This document shows positions 1 through 8,307 of a stretch of 64,000 nucleotides of DNA, one piece after another. Every line of letters begins with the position of its first letter. Within the stretch, counting starts at the first letter, position 1. Both the position numbers and the translations under genes were made by a program. Source of the DNA: SH-MAG3 sp036374995 (GTDB lineage: Bacteria; Gemmatimonadota; Gemmatimonadetes; Longimicrobiales; RSA9). The stretch spans positions 31,138 through 95,137 of the forward strand of contig DASUSS010000069.1 in assembly GCA_036374995.1 (NCBI GenBank), in the 5' to 3' direction. A model generated the notes under the pieces. It made no database searches and had not been told where the DNA came from. It was given only the letters and a program-made list of their open reading frames with translations.

Positions 1-258
1 GTGCACGCAGATGCACACGTCGTAGCCGTGCGCCGCGCGATACCGCTCCCGGTTCGCACACCGCTCGCACCCGCCCTCGTCGCAGTTCCGCGTCCCCTCC
101 GGCGTCCCGTTGTAGCCCGTCGAGATGATCCGGTCGTTGCGCACCAGCAGCGCGCCGACCCGGTTCCCGATGCAGTTCGCACGACGCCGCACCGCCATCG
201 CGATGTGCATGTAGTAGTCGATCCGATCGGGCCGGCGGGATTCATTCACCCCGTGCAT
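1..258 (-). CDS. dCMP deaminase / ComEB-type cytidine deaminase, 3' end cut off by window edge
   Basis: Reading leftward, the first 86 codons encode the N-terminal half of a deoxycytidylate deaminase, which converts dCMP to dUMP for dTTP synthesis. The segment has the family core strings VGALLVRNDRIISTGYNGTP and RNCDEGGCERC. It ends at CICVH, where the zinc-binding HAE motif would begin, so the catalytic centre lies outside the window. The ATG start is supported by an AAGGA ribosome binding site about six bases upstream. It is transcribed divergently from the PadR regulator. Identification rests on family resemblance and is firm despite the truncation. Confidence 0.88.
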   Translation of the reverse strand, partial: MHGVNESRRPDRIDYYMHIAMAVRRRANCIGNRVGALLVRNDRIISTGYNGTPEGTRNCDEGGCERCANRERYRAAHGYDVCICVH

Positions 259-339
259 CGCGTCCTTACCGGGTGGGTGGGAGCAGGATCGACAGTCTGA
301 TGCCCGATCCGGTGCCGCGCCAGTCCCGCGCCCGGGCTC

Positions 340-373
340 TTGACCTCAGGCGTTGAGGCCTCAATATTTGAGG
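340..373 (+). promoter_or_regulatory. Promoter with two tandem PadR-type operators
   Basis: Two 15-bp palindromes of the form CCTCA-N5-TGAGG sit back to back at 344-358 and 359-373. A sigma70-like promoter overlaps them: TTGACC at 340-345 and CAATAT at 362-367 with a 16-bp spacer, so the -10 box lies in the second operator. The same palindrome and promoter design precede the other PadR gene near 40.15 kb, which suggests autoregulation by PadR. The palindromes are seen directly; the regulator assignment is inference. Confidence 0.7.
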
Positions 374-390
374 GCAACAGGACGGTGACC

Positions 391-735
391 ATGGGACGAC
401 AGACGCTGAGCCTGCTCCAGGGCACGCTGGATCTGGTGGTGCTGAAGGCGCTGATGTTCGGGCCGCGGCACGGCTACGAGGTCGCGCGCTGGGTACGGAC
501 GACGACGGACGGCGAGCTGACGGTCGATGATGGCGCGCTGTACACGGCGCTGCATCGGCTGCAGAAGCGGGGCTGGCTGAAGGCGGAGTGGGGCTCGACG
601 GAGCAGAACCGCCGGGCGAAGTATTATGCGCTGACGCCGGCGGGCCGCCGCCAGCTGGCGGCGGAGGCGACGTCGTGGGAGCGCTATGCGCAGGCGATTT
701 TCAAGGTGTTGAACGCGTCGGCGGAAGCGGCGTAG
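391..735 (+). CDS. PadR family transcriptional regulator
   Basis: A 114-residue winged-helix regulator of the short PadR type. It starts MGRQTLSLLQGTLDLVVLKA and carries the hallmark HGYEVARW segment, followed by DGALYTALHRLQKRGWLKAEW (helix-turn-helix and wing) and the RRAKYYALTPAGRRQL strand. Family members are dimeric repressors of neighbouring genes. The next gene is an ADOP permease only eight bases downstream, so the two form one transcription unit. I chose the ATG at 391 because homologous PadR proteins begin there; an in-frame TTG further up would place its leader inside the operator. The ligand is unknown. Confidence 0.92.
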   Translation: MGRQTLSLLQGTLDLVVLKALMFGPRHGYEVARWVRTTTDGELTVDDGALYTALHRLQKRGWLKAEWGSTEQNRRAKYYALTPAGRRQLAAEATSWERYAQAIFKVLNASAEAA

Positions 736-743
736 GGGCGGCC

Positions 744-3416
744 ATGGAGAACGTGCGACGCTGGTTCCGGCTGGGTGATGTGGAGCGCGATGTCGACGAG
801 GAGCTCGCGCTGTACTTCGATGAGACGGTGCGGGAGCTGGAGGCCTCCGGACTGAGTTCGGCCGCTGCGCGCGAGGAAGCGGAGCGCCGGTTCGGCGACG
901 CGCGCGTGTATCGTCGGGAGTTGCTGGCGATCGACCGGCGGAGCGAGCGGCGGCAGCGGTGGGTGGCGCGGTGGGAAGCCGTGCGCGACACGGCGCGGCA
1001 CGCAGTGCGGAGCGTGGTGCGTGCGCCGGCGCTGGCCGTCGGCATCGTGTTGGCGTTCGCGCTGGGGATCGGTGCGAATGCGACAATGTACGCGACGGTC
1101 GAGCGTCTGCTGCTGCGGCCGCCACCGCACATCGAGGATGCGGGTGGTGTGCGGCGTCTGCTGGTCCATCGAGCGATGGGTCTGGGCGAGAGGATTCACA
1201 CCTCATCGATCGCGTTTCCGGATTATCTCGACTTCGCGCGCACGCAGGGGTTCGCGCAGGTCGCGGCGCAGTACCCGTCCGATCTGATGCTGGGCAGCGG
1301 CGAGTCGGCGGAGGAGGTGCGTGGGCTCTTCGTGACGGCGAGCTGGTGGCCGCTCCTCGGCGTGCAGCCGGTGCTCGGGCGGTTCTTCACGGCCGCTGAG
1401 GATCGTTTCGGCGGCGCGCGGGTGGCGGTTCTGAGTCATCGGCGCTGGCTCGGCGAGTACGGCGGCGCTCCGGATGTGCTGGGAAGGACGATCGACTTCG
1501 GCCACGGCCCGTATACGATCATCGGTGTGACGCCGAAGGGGTTCACGGGGATCGATCTGCGGCCGGTCGACTTCTTCGCACCGTTCATGACGGCGGGCGA
1601 GCAGCTGCAGGGCGGCACGGAGTGGGCGGAGGAGCGCAACTGGCACTGGCTGCGGGCCATCGCCCGCGTGGCTCCCGGCGTGAGCGTGGAGGCAGCGGAA
1701 GCGGAGGCGACGCGGCATCACCGTGCGGGGCGTGCGAGTGACACGCATTACGACCGCGATGTGGAGGTGGTCGCGGCGCCGCTGCTCGACGCACAGGGCC
1801 CGAACGCGCCGTCGGAGGTCGCGGTGGCGCGCTGGCTGCTCGGCGTCGCGACCGTGGTTCTGCTGATTGCGTGCCTGAACGTGGCGAACCTGCTGCTCGC
1901 GCGCATGATCCGACAGCGCCGCGAGATCGCGATCCGTCTCGCGCTCGGGGTCTCGCGTGCGCGCCTCGTCGCGCAGATCGTCGTGGAAGGCCTGATCCTC
2001 GGCGTGCTCGGGGGTGCGGCGGCACTGCTGCTGGCACTGTGGGGCGGGACGTACGTGCAGCGGATGCTGCTTCCGGACGTGGACTGGGATGGGTCCCTGA
2101 GCGGCACGGTCGTGCTCGTGGTGCTCGGGCTGTCGCTGCTCGCCGGTGTGCTGTCCGCGCTCGTGCCCGCGGTGCAGGCATCACGGCCCCGGGTGCTGGA
2201 CGGGCTCCGGGCATCGGGCGGCGGGATCACCCGCTCGACCGCCCGCGTGCGGGCCACGCTGTCCATGGTGCAGGCCGCACTGTCCGTCGTGCTGCTGATC
2301 GGCGCGGGACTGTTCGTGCGCAGCCTCGACAGCATCCGGAGCGGAGACTTCGGCATCGACCCGTGGAACGTCGCATACGTGCGGCCCGTGTTCCACGTGG
2401 GTACGGTCGAGCCTGCCGAGCGACTGGAGTACAACCGTCGCGCACTGGAGCGCGTGTCCCGACTCGACGGCGTGGAGGCCGCGACGATGATCGCCGGCGT
2501 GCCGTTCTGGACGGCGTACGCGTACGAGCTGACCGTGCCCGGGCTCGACTCGATCCCGCGCACGACGAGAGGCGGGCCGTACGCGAACGTGGTGAGCCGG
2601 GACTACTTCCACGTGCTCGGCGTCGACGTCGTGCGCGGGCGCGCATTCGACGAACGCGATACGCGCGCTTCCACTCCGGTGCTCGTGCTGAGCGCGTCGT
2701 TCGCTCAGGCGCTGTGGCCGGGTGAGGATCCGATCGGCAGGTGCATCCAGGTGGACGGCGCGGACCGGCCATGCGCGGAGATCGTGGGTGTGGTCGAGGA
2801 CGCGAGCTACGGCAGCCTGGTCGAGGAAGTAACGTACCAGTACTACATGCTGTTCGATCAGGCGCTGGTCACGCGGCCGCCGGAAGGCCTGCTCGTCCGG
2901 TTCCCGAATGACACGAAACCGGTGCTCGCGGCCGTGCAGCGCGAGATGCTCGGGGTCGATGACCGTGTCCGCTTCGTGCGCGGCACCACGCTCGAGGAGA
3001 TGCTCGCGCCCGAGCTGCGGCAGTGGCGGCTCGGTGCCGTGATGTTCTCGCTGTTCGGTCTGCTCGCGCTCACCGTGGCTGCCATCGGACTCTATTCGGT
3101 GCTGGCATTCGACGTCGCGCAGCGCGTGCGTGAGATCGGTCTGAGAACCGCGCTCGGCGCGACGACCCGCACGATCATGGGTCTCGTCGTGGCGCGCGCT
3201 GCTGCGATCACGGCGGCCGGAGTCGTGCTGGGGATCGCGGTTGCGTTCGCGCTCGCGCCCCGGCTCGAGAGCATGCTGTACGGGGTGGGTGCGCGCGATC
3301 CGCTGACGTTCCTGGGCGTCGCGGTCACGCTCGGCGTGATCTCCATCGCCGCCGCAGGCCTGCCGGCGCTACGCGCCGCGAAGGTGGATCCGAACGTGGC
3401 GCTGCGCGCCGACTGA
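744..3416 (+). CDS. ADOP family (MacB/FtsX-like) orphan permease
   Basis: An 890-residue membrane protein of the acidobacterial duplicated orphan permease type. It has a cytoplasmic leader (residues about 1-85, with ERDVDEELALYFDETVREL), a first transmembrane helix near residue 95, a MacB-like periplasmic domain, a three-helix FtsX block around residues 370-480, then a second helix, periplasmic domain and FtsX block to the C terminus (LFGLLALTVAAIGLYSVLAF). FtsX domains normally work with an ABC ATPase, but none is encoded nearby. The start follows AGGGGCGG and lies eight bases after padR. Substrate and partner ATPase cannot be read from the sequence. Confidence 0.9.
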   Translation: MENVRRWFRLGDVERDVDEELALYFDETVRELEASGLSSAAAREEAERRFGDARVYRRELLAIDRRSERRQRWVARWEAVRDTARHAVRSVVRAPALAVGIVLAFALGIGANATMYATVERLLLRPPPHIEDAGGVRRLLVHRAMGLGERIHTSSIAFPDYLDFARTQGFAQVAAQYPSDLMLGSGESAEEVRGLFVTASWWPLLGVQPVLGRFFTAAEDRFGGARVAVLSHRRWLGEYGGAPDVLGRTIDFGHGPYTIIGVTPKGFTGIDLRPVDFFAPFMTAGEQLQGGTEWAEERNWHWLRAIARVAPGVSVEAAEAEATRHHRAGRASDTHYDRDVEVVAAPLLDAQGPNAPSEVAVARWLLGVATVVLLIACLNVANLLLARMIRQRREIAIRLALGVSRARLVAQIVVEGLILGVLGGAAALLLALWGGTYVQRMLLPDVDWDGSLSGTVVLVVLGLSLLAGVLSALVPAVQASRPRVLDGLRASGGGITRSTARVRATLSMVQAALSVVLLIGAGLFVRSLDSIRSGDFGIDPWNVAYVRPVFHVGTVEPAERLEYNRRALERVSRLDGVEAATMIAGVPFWTAYAYELTVPGLDSIPRTTRGGPYANVVSRDYFHVLGVDVVRGRAFDERDTRASTPVLVLSASFAQALWPGEDPIGRCIQVDGADRPCAEIVGVVEDASYGSLVEEVTYQYYMLFDQALVTRPPEGLLVRFPNDTKPVLAAVQREMLGVDDRVRFVRGTTLEEMLAPELRQWRLGAVMFSLFGLLALTVAAIGLYSVLAFDVAQRVREIGLRTALGATTRTIMGLVVARAAAITAAGVVLGIAVAFALAPRLESMLYGVGARDPLTFLGVAVTLGVISIAAAGLPALRAAKVDPNVALRAD

Positions 3417-3439
3417 GATCTGCGCGCGGCACCGGTGTG

Positions 3440-3931
3440 TCAGCGACGATCGTAGATGGCGACGTTGCCCTCGGCGTCGAACGTCAGGACATCGTACTCC
3501 TGCCTGATCAGCCCTTCCATGCCGGGCGAGCCGATGGGCATGCCGGGGACGGCGAGGCCGAGGACGCCGTCGGGTTTCTCATCCAGGAGTCGCCGCACGA
3601 GATCCGCGGGCACGTGGCCCTCGATCGTGTAGCCGCGCACGGTGGCCGTGTGGCAGGAAACGCGGCCGGCCGGCACACCCAGCCGGCGCTTCGTCGCGGT
3701 GAGCTCGACATCGCTGATGTCGTGCGTGACGACCGCGAAGCCGTTCTCCTCGATGTGATCGACCCAGTTCGAGCAACAGCCGCAGGTGGGTGACTTGTAG
3801 ACGACGAGCGTGTCCGCAGGAGCGCCCGCCGCGGCCAGCGCGACCCGGTCGGTGTCGGGACCGCTCCCGCCGCAGGCCGTTGCGAGCACCAGCAGCCCGA
3901 CGCCGGCGCCCCGGATCAGATTCGCTTTCAC
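3440..3931 (-). CDS. DUF411 metal-binding lipoprotein
   Basis: A 163-residue protein with a lipoprotein signal (VGLLVLATAC, predicted lipidated Cys20) and a DUF411 domain. The CGCC metal-binding motif lies in VVYKSPTCGCCSNWVDHI. A later Cys-His pair is in VSCHTATV, and the family motif AVPGMPIGSPGME follows. DUF411 proteins are linked to periplasmic copper or other metal handling, but their chemistry is poorly known. The start is GTG with AAGGAGAG a few bases upstream. It lies 30 bases downstream of the RNA methyltransferase on the same strand and is probably co-transcribed; I see no functional link between the two. Confidence 0.88.
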   Translation of the reverse strand: MKANLIRGAGVGLLVLATACGGSGPDTDRVALAAAGAPADTLVVYKSPTCGCCSNWVDHIEENGFAVVTHDISDVELTATKRRLGVPAGRVSCHTATVRGYTIEGHVPADLVRRLLDEKPDGVLGLAVPGMPIGSPGMEGLIRQEYDVLTFDAEGNVAIYDRR

Positions 3932-3961
3932 GTTATCTCTCCTTCATTCCGTTGCGCACTG

Positions 3962-5194
3962 CTACACCGCATCCGCCGCGGGGTGCGCCCCGGCCGCGAT
4001 CCGGCCGGAGAGCAGCCGCACCGGGATGCCTCCGTTGCGCGTGGCGAGTCGCTCCTCGAGCGGCAGTCCGGTCGCACCGGCGAGCGCATCGTCGCCGGAC
4101 AGCAGGGTGACGGTCCAGCCCGGCAGGCGCTCGCGTACGGTGCGTCCCAGCGTGGTGTAGAGCGCATGCAGGTCCCTCCGCTCGCCGACGCGTACGCCGT
4201 AAGGCGGATTCGTCACCAGGTGGCCGAAGCCGCTGCGCGGCTCGAGCTCGCTCAGTCGAGCGCGCCGGAAGTCGATGTCGTGCTCGACACCGGCACGTGC
4301 CGCGTTCGCGCGGGCGGCCGCGACCGCACCGCCGTCCCGGTCCGATGCCGTGATCGCGATGCGTGTGTCCCGCACTTCCGCCCGCGCCTGCGCGACGACA
4401 TCCTGCCACGCCTCCGCGTCGAAGTGCGGCCATTGCTGGAACGCGAACGGGCGCGGCACGAACAGGGGGTTGGCCAGACCCGGCGGAATACGCCGCGCGA
4501 GCAGTGCTGCCTCGATCGCGATCGTGCCGGAGCCGCAGAACGGATCGATGAGTGGCGATTCGCCGTGCCACCCGCTCTCGAGCAGCATCGCGGCGGCGAT
4601 GGTCTCTCGCAGCGGCGCTTTCGCGACCGCCTGCCGGTAGCCGCGCCGATGCAGCAGTTCGCCGGATGAGTCCATGCTGATCGTGCACACGTCCCGATGG
4701 AAACGCACGACTATCAGCTGCGCGTGCGCTTCGCCCTGGCCTCCGTCCCCATCGCGTCCATCATGCCTCCTCTCGTTCGCGTCGGACCCGACGTCGTCAT
4801 CCAGCGCGCGTCCGGCCAGCGTCGTGACTCCGACCGTGTCCGCGAGCACGCGCGCTACGCGTTCCGCGACCGCACCCTCGTGGTAGAGCTTCGACCTCCG
4901 ACACGTCACGCGCAGCACGGCGCTGCCGCCCGGACGCAGGACGTCGCGCCACGGCAGTCTCGCCGCGTGCCGCTCCAGCTCCGCGAACCCGCGCGCTCGG
5001 AACTCGCCTGCCCGTGCAACGATCCGACTCGCCGTGCGCAGCTCCAGATTCGCGCGATACATGGTGCGCACCGTGCCGCGCCACGCGACACCACCGGTTC
5101 CGCGGCGGCCGTCGATGCCGAGCGTCGCGAGCTCGGCTGCGCAGACGCTGTCGAGACCGTGCGCCGTGACCGCGAACAGATCGTATTCCCTCAC
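3962..5194 (-). CDS. THUMP domain class I SAM-dependent RNA methyltransferase (RlmL/TrmN-like)
   Basis: A 410-residue protein of the COG0116 group that methylates guanosine N2 in 23S rRNA or tRNA. The N terminus (YDLFAVTAHGLDSVCAAEL) and following 150 residues form the ferredoxin-like and THUMP RNA-binding parts. The Rossmann methyltransferase domain has SAM motif I (LIDPFCGSGTIAIEAALLAR) and catalytic motif IV NPPYG. A charged linker of about 28 residues rich in Asp, Arg and Gly interrupts the THUMP region (roughly residues 135-165). I use the GTG at 5194 because upstream codons would run into the divergent lipoprotein gene. Exact RNA target is uncertain. Confidence 0.88.
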   Translation of the reverse strand: MREYDLFAVTAHGLDSVCAAELATLGIDGRRGTGGVAWRGTVRTMYRANLELRTASRIVARAGEFRARGFAELERHAARLPWRDVLRPGGSAVLRVTCRRSKLYHEGAVAERVARVLADTVGVTTLAGRALDDDVGSDANERRHDGRDGDGGQGEAHAQLIVVRFHRDVCTISMDSSGELLHRRGYRQAVAKAPLRETIAAAMLLESGWHGESPLIDPFCGSGTIAIEAALLARRIPPGLANPLFVPRPFAFQQWPHFDAEAWQDVVAQARAEVRDTRIAITASDRDGGAVAAARANAARAGVEHDIDFRRARLSELEPRSGFGHLVTNPPYGVRVGERRDLHALYTTLGRTVRERLPGWTVTLLSGDDALAGATGLPLEERLATRNGGIPVRLLSGRIAAGAHPAADAV

Positions 5195-5284
5195 GTCCGT
5201 AACCTGGCGACCGGAGCCGGCTCCGGCTACTGGCCGCTCCGTCACGCAGGCGGTATGCTGGTCCTTCACCCGAATCGGGAAGCA

Positions 5285-5881
5285 ATGCGTATGCGGGCGC
5301 GAACGGCTGCGGTGCTGAGTGCGGGCTTCCTGCTGGCGTGCGGCGGCGGCACACCGGGCGCGCGTACGGCGGCAACGGCGCAGGACACGTTCTGGCTGGC
5401 GCTCCAGGATCTGTGCGGGTCCGCTTACGAGGGCACGGTGATCGAGGCACCTCCGGGTGACACGAGCTTTGCCGGCAGGCGGCTGGTCATGCACGTGCGG
5501 AGCTGCACGGACGATACCGTGCGAGTCCCTCTTCATGTCGGCGCGGACCGCTCGCGAACGTGGGTGATCTCGCGCAGCGGCGATGCGCTCCGGCTGAAGC
5601 ACGATCATCGCCACGAGGACGGCGCCGAGGACGAGATCACGCAGTACGGCGGAATCGCTCGCGTCGCCGGCAGCGGAACGGTGCAGGAGTTCCCGGCGGA
5701 TTCGTTCACGGCCGCATTGATCCCGGCGGCTGCGACGAACGTATGGACTGTCGAGATCGTGCCCGGCCGTACGTTCGTGTACGCGCTTCGTCGCGAGGGA
5801 ACCGACCGTCGTTTCCGCCTCGAGTTCGATCTCTCATCGGAGGTCCCACTGCCACCGCCGCCCTGGGGCAGCGAGCGCTGA
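5285..5881 (+). CDS. Hypothetical lipoprotein
   Basis: A 198-residue protein of unknown function. The N terminus MRMRARTAAVLSAGFLLAC followed by GGG is a lipoprotein signal with Cys19 as the predicted lipid anchor. The mature part looks like an all-beta domain: it contains a strand-rich RLVMHVRSCTDDTVRVPLHV stretch and a central His-rich turn (KHDHRHEDG). No family is recognised. The gene is divergent from the RNA methyltransferase, with 90 bases between the starts. It ends one base before the GTG of the pyruvyl transferase gene, so the two are probably translated as a coupled pair. Confidence 0.75.
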   Translation: MRMRARTAAVLSAGFLLACGGGTPGARTAATAQDTFWLALQDLCGSAYEGTVIEAPPGDTSFAGRRLVMHVRSCTDDTVRVPLHVGADRSRTWVISRSGDALRLKHDHRHEDGAEDEITQYGGIARVAGSGTVQEFPADSFTAALIPAAATNVWTVEIVPGRTFVYALRREGTDRRFRLEFDLSSEVPLPPPPWGSER

Positions 5882-5882
5882 C

Positions 5883-7139
5883 GTGGCCATCCGTATCGCC
5901 ATCATCAACACGGTCGCGTGCAACGGCGGCGACGCCGCGATCCTGGCCGCCATCGCGGATCAGCTGCGCGGCACCTTCCCGCGCGCGGTCCTCACGGCAT
6001 ACGACTCCCAGCCGGACGCCGCGGCACGCTATCACGGATGGATCCGGTTCGATGCGGGCGCGTACCACGCGGCACGCGGGAGTGGCGCCTGGCCGCGGCG
6101 CATTCGCTGGCTGGCCGGCGCCGCCCTGCGTGGCGCCGGCCGGCGCCGTGCCGCCGCCCTCATCGTCCACCGCGACGACGTGCGGCGCCTGTCGCGTATG
6201 GCGCGCTCCCGCATCGTGATCAGTACGGGCGGCACCTACCTCGTCGAGACGTACGCGCTGAAGCCACGCTTCTTCGAGTTCCTCTCGGTCCGCCTGCTGG
6301 GCCGGCCGCTCGTGCTGTATACGCAGACGCTCGGGCCGTTCCGTACCGCACTCAATCGCTGGGGCATGCGCCGCGTGCTGCTGTGGTCGCGGCGCGTGTT
6401 CGTGCGCGATGCCGCGAGCAGACGAATCGCACTCGGGCTCGGCGCCGACGCGGCACTGACATTCGTCGTGCCGGACGTCGTCTTCGGTGCGGCTCCGCAG
6501 GGCGGGCCGGACCGGCTCCGCACCGCCTCGATCGGGACGCGGCCGCGGATCGCGGTGTCCGTGCGGGAGCTGAAGCCGTTCGCGCCGCACTCACCGGCGG
6601 CGCGTGGGGAGTACGAGACGGCGATGGCGGCGCTCGTATCCCACCTGGTCCGCGCGCGCGGCGCACGCGTCGAGTTCCTCTCCACGTGCCAGGGGATTGC
6701 GGAGTACCGCTACGACGACTCCATCGTCGCCGAACGCATCGTGATCCGACTTCCCGCGGATGTGCGCGCGGCCGTGGGCATCATCGGCGGGCACCATCCG
6801 GCACGCGAGCTGATGTCGCGATTCGCCGGATACGATGCGGTGATCGCGACCCGCATGCACGCCGCGATCATGGCGCTCGCCGCCGGCACGCCCGTTCTGC
6901 CCGTACCCTACGAGCGGAAGATCGACGAGCTGTTCCGCGAGCTGGAGGCGCCGTTCGACATCGTGCAGGCGACGGGCGCGCGCGGCGAGGCACTCATCGC
7001 TTCGTGGCAGGAATTCGAGCGCTCGCTCCCGCTCTGGCGCGAGACTCTCGCAGCGCGCGTTGCAGCGATGCGCGACGCGGCACGCAGCCCGGCCGGGGAG
7101 ATCGCCCGCATGCTCCGGACCGTATCCGCAGGCGTCTAG
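5883..7139 (+). CDS. Polysaccharide pyruvyl transferase family protein
   Basis: A 418-residue protein with the WcaK/CsaB fold. It starts VAIRIAIINTVACNGGDAAI (initiating GTG), whose glycine/aspartate loop matches the family nucleotide-binding N terminus. It continues with VISTGGTYLVE, LYTQTLGPF, then VSVREL and a C-terminal YDAVIATRMHAAIMALAAGT motif typical of the family. Members move pyruvyl from phosphoenolpyruvate onto sugars of capsule, cell-wall glycan or exopolysaccharide. No glycosyltransferase or export gene sits nearby, so the acceptor cannot be guessed. It is coupled to the lipoprotein gene by a one-base gap and converges with the LytS-like gene. Confidence 0.88.
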   Translation: MAIRIAIINTVACNGGDAAILAAIADQLRGTFPRAVLTAYDSQPDAAARYHGWIRFDAGAYHAARGSGAWPRRIRWLAGAALRGAGRRRAAALIVHRDDVRRLSRMARSRIVISTGGTYLVETYALKPRFFEFLSVRLLGRPLVLYTQTLGPFRTALNRWGMRRVLLWSRRVFVRDAASRRIALGLGADAALTFVVPDVVFGAAPQGGPDRLRTASIGTRPRIAVSVRELKPFAPHSPAARGEYETAMAALVSHLVRARGARVEFLSTCQGIAEYRYDDSIVAERIVIRLPADVRAAVGIIGGHHPARELMSRFAGYDAVIATRMHAAIMALAAGTPVLPVPYERKIDELFRELEAPFDIVQATGARGEALIASWQEFERSLPLWRETLAARVAAMRDAARSPAGEIARMLRTVSAGV

Positions 7140-7145
7140 CCTCCG

Positions 7146-8225
7146 TCACACAGCCGTACGCGCCGGGATGCGCAGCCGGATCGCCGTTCGCTCCTCCGTG
7201 TGGTCGCGCGTGAGCCCGTACTCCGGGCCGTAGAGCTGTCGCAGGCGAGTGTCGAGCGCGTGGATCGGCTCGTCCAGTGCCGCGTCGTCGTCGCATGCAG
7301 TTCCATCCAGCATGACATCGAGGTGCAGCGCGTTCTCGCTGCGGGTGCCGAGCAGGACGAGCCGGCACGGGTGCGACTGCCGCATCCGCTGCGACACGGC
7401 CTCCTCCACGATCGCATGCAGCGTGAGCGCGGGCACCAGTGCGCGTCCGGCCTCGCTCGATACGGCCGTCTCGACGCGCAGCCGGTCGGGGAACCGGATG
7501 ATCTGGAGCGCGAGGTAGTCGGCGACGTATTTGAGCTCGACATCGAGCGGCACGAGCTGCGGCGCCGTCTCTCTCAGCGACTCGCGCAGGAGCGACGCGA
7601 GCGACCCCACCGTCTGCACGAGCCCCTCCCGGTCGCCCCGCAGCGCCATGGCGTTGATCGCGTTCAACGCATTGAAGATGAAGTGCGGATCGAGCTGATT
7701 GCGCAGCGCGTGGAAGCGCATCTGCGAGAGGCTCGCGGCCAGCGCCGCGGCGAGGCGTTCACGCTGGACTTCCAGCCGATAGACACGTACCAGCTGGAGG
7801 ACGCCGACGATCGCGATGTAGGTCAGCACGTCCAGCGTGAAGTACTGGGCCGCGAGCCGGCCGAACTGCTGGCCGTAGCCGAGCGGCTCGAGGCGGTTGG
7901 CGAAGAATGCCGTACCCGCGAGGTGCAGGATCGTGAAGAGTGCAGCGGCGGCGACGTGGATGGGCAGTGCCACGGCGAGTGTGCGGCGCTCGAGCGGGAA
8001 CCGCGAAACGAGCAGCGCCGTGGGTGCGAGCAATGCCGTGAGGATGATCCATGACGGGAACGTCGACAGCACGGCGTACCTCCATGTGAGGTCGTAGCCG
8101 AGCCGTCCCAGCCCGATGAAGACCTGAGCGGCCTCCAGGCAGGCCAGCACTGCGGCCAGCCCGAGCGCGCCCGCCACCATCGTACGGCGGGAGAGGGGCG
8201 GCGCGGCGCGTTCCGTGTCGGGCAT
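7146..8225 (-). CDS. LytS/AlgZ-type membrane histidine kinase with degenerate ATPase domain
   Basis: A 359-residue protein with four predicted membrane helices (residues about 17-165), a coiled linker and a His_kinase domain whose phospho-acceptor box is intact (LRNQLDPHFIFNALNAINAM). The C-terminal ATPase region looks decayed. The N-box usually read as VENAIKHG is VEEAVSQRM, with the key asparagine replaced, and no GxGL/N glycine boxes are visible before the stop. No LytTR response regulator is adjacent. It lies 82 bases below the anti-sigma gene on the same strand and could be its last operon member. It may be an inactive or dimer-partner kinase. Confidence 0.8.
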   Translation of the reverse strand: MPDTERAAPPLSRRTMVAGALGLAAVLACLEAAQVFIGLGRLGYDLTWRYAVLSTFPSWIILTALLAPTALLVSRFPLERRTLAVALPIHVAAAALFTILHLAGTAFFANRLEPLGYGQQFGRLAAQYFTLDVLTYIAIVGVLQLVRVYRLEVQRERLAAALAASLSQMRFHALRNQLDPHFIFNALNAINAMALRGDREGLVQTVGSLASLLRESLRETAPQLVPLDVELKYVADYLALQIIRFPDRLRVETAVSSEAGRALVPALTLHAIVEEAVSQRMRQSHPCRLVLLGTRSENALHLDVMLDGTACDDDAALDEPIHALDTRLRQLYGPEYGLTRDHTEERTAIRLRIPARTAV

Positions 8226-8307
8226 GCGGCAACGTACCGCCGCTGTCAGCGGACACGAAGAGTGCAGGGACGGGTGGCTCCGGTGCGGGGGCGGCGCGCC
8301 GGTCCGG

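Noticed and set aside
1..300. Open rightward reading frame across the left edge
   Set aside because: It is the antisense shadow of the dCMP deaminase, whose protein sequence is unmistakable on the minus strand.
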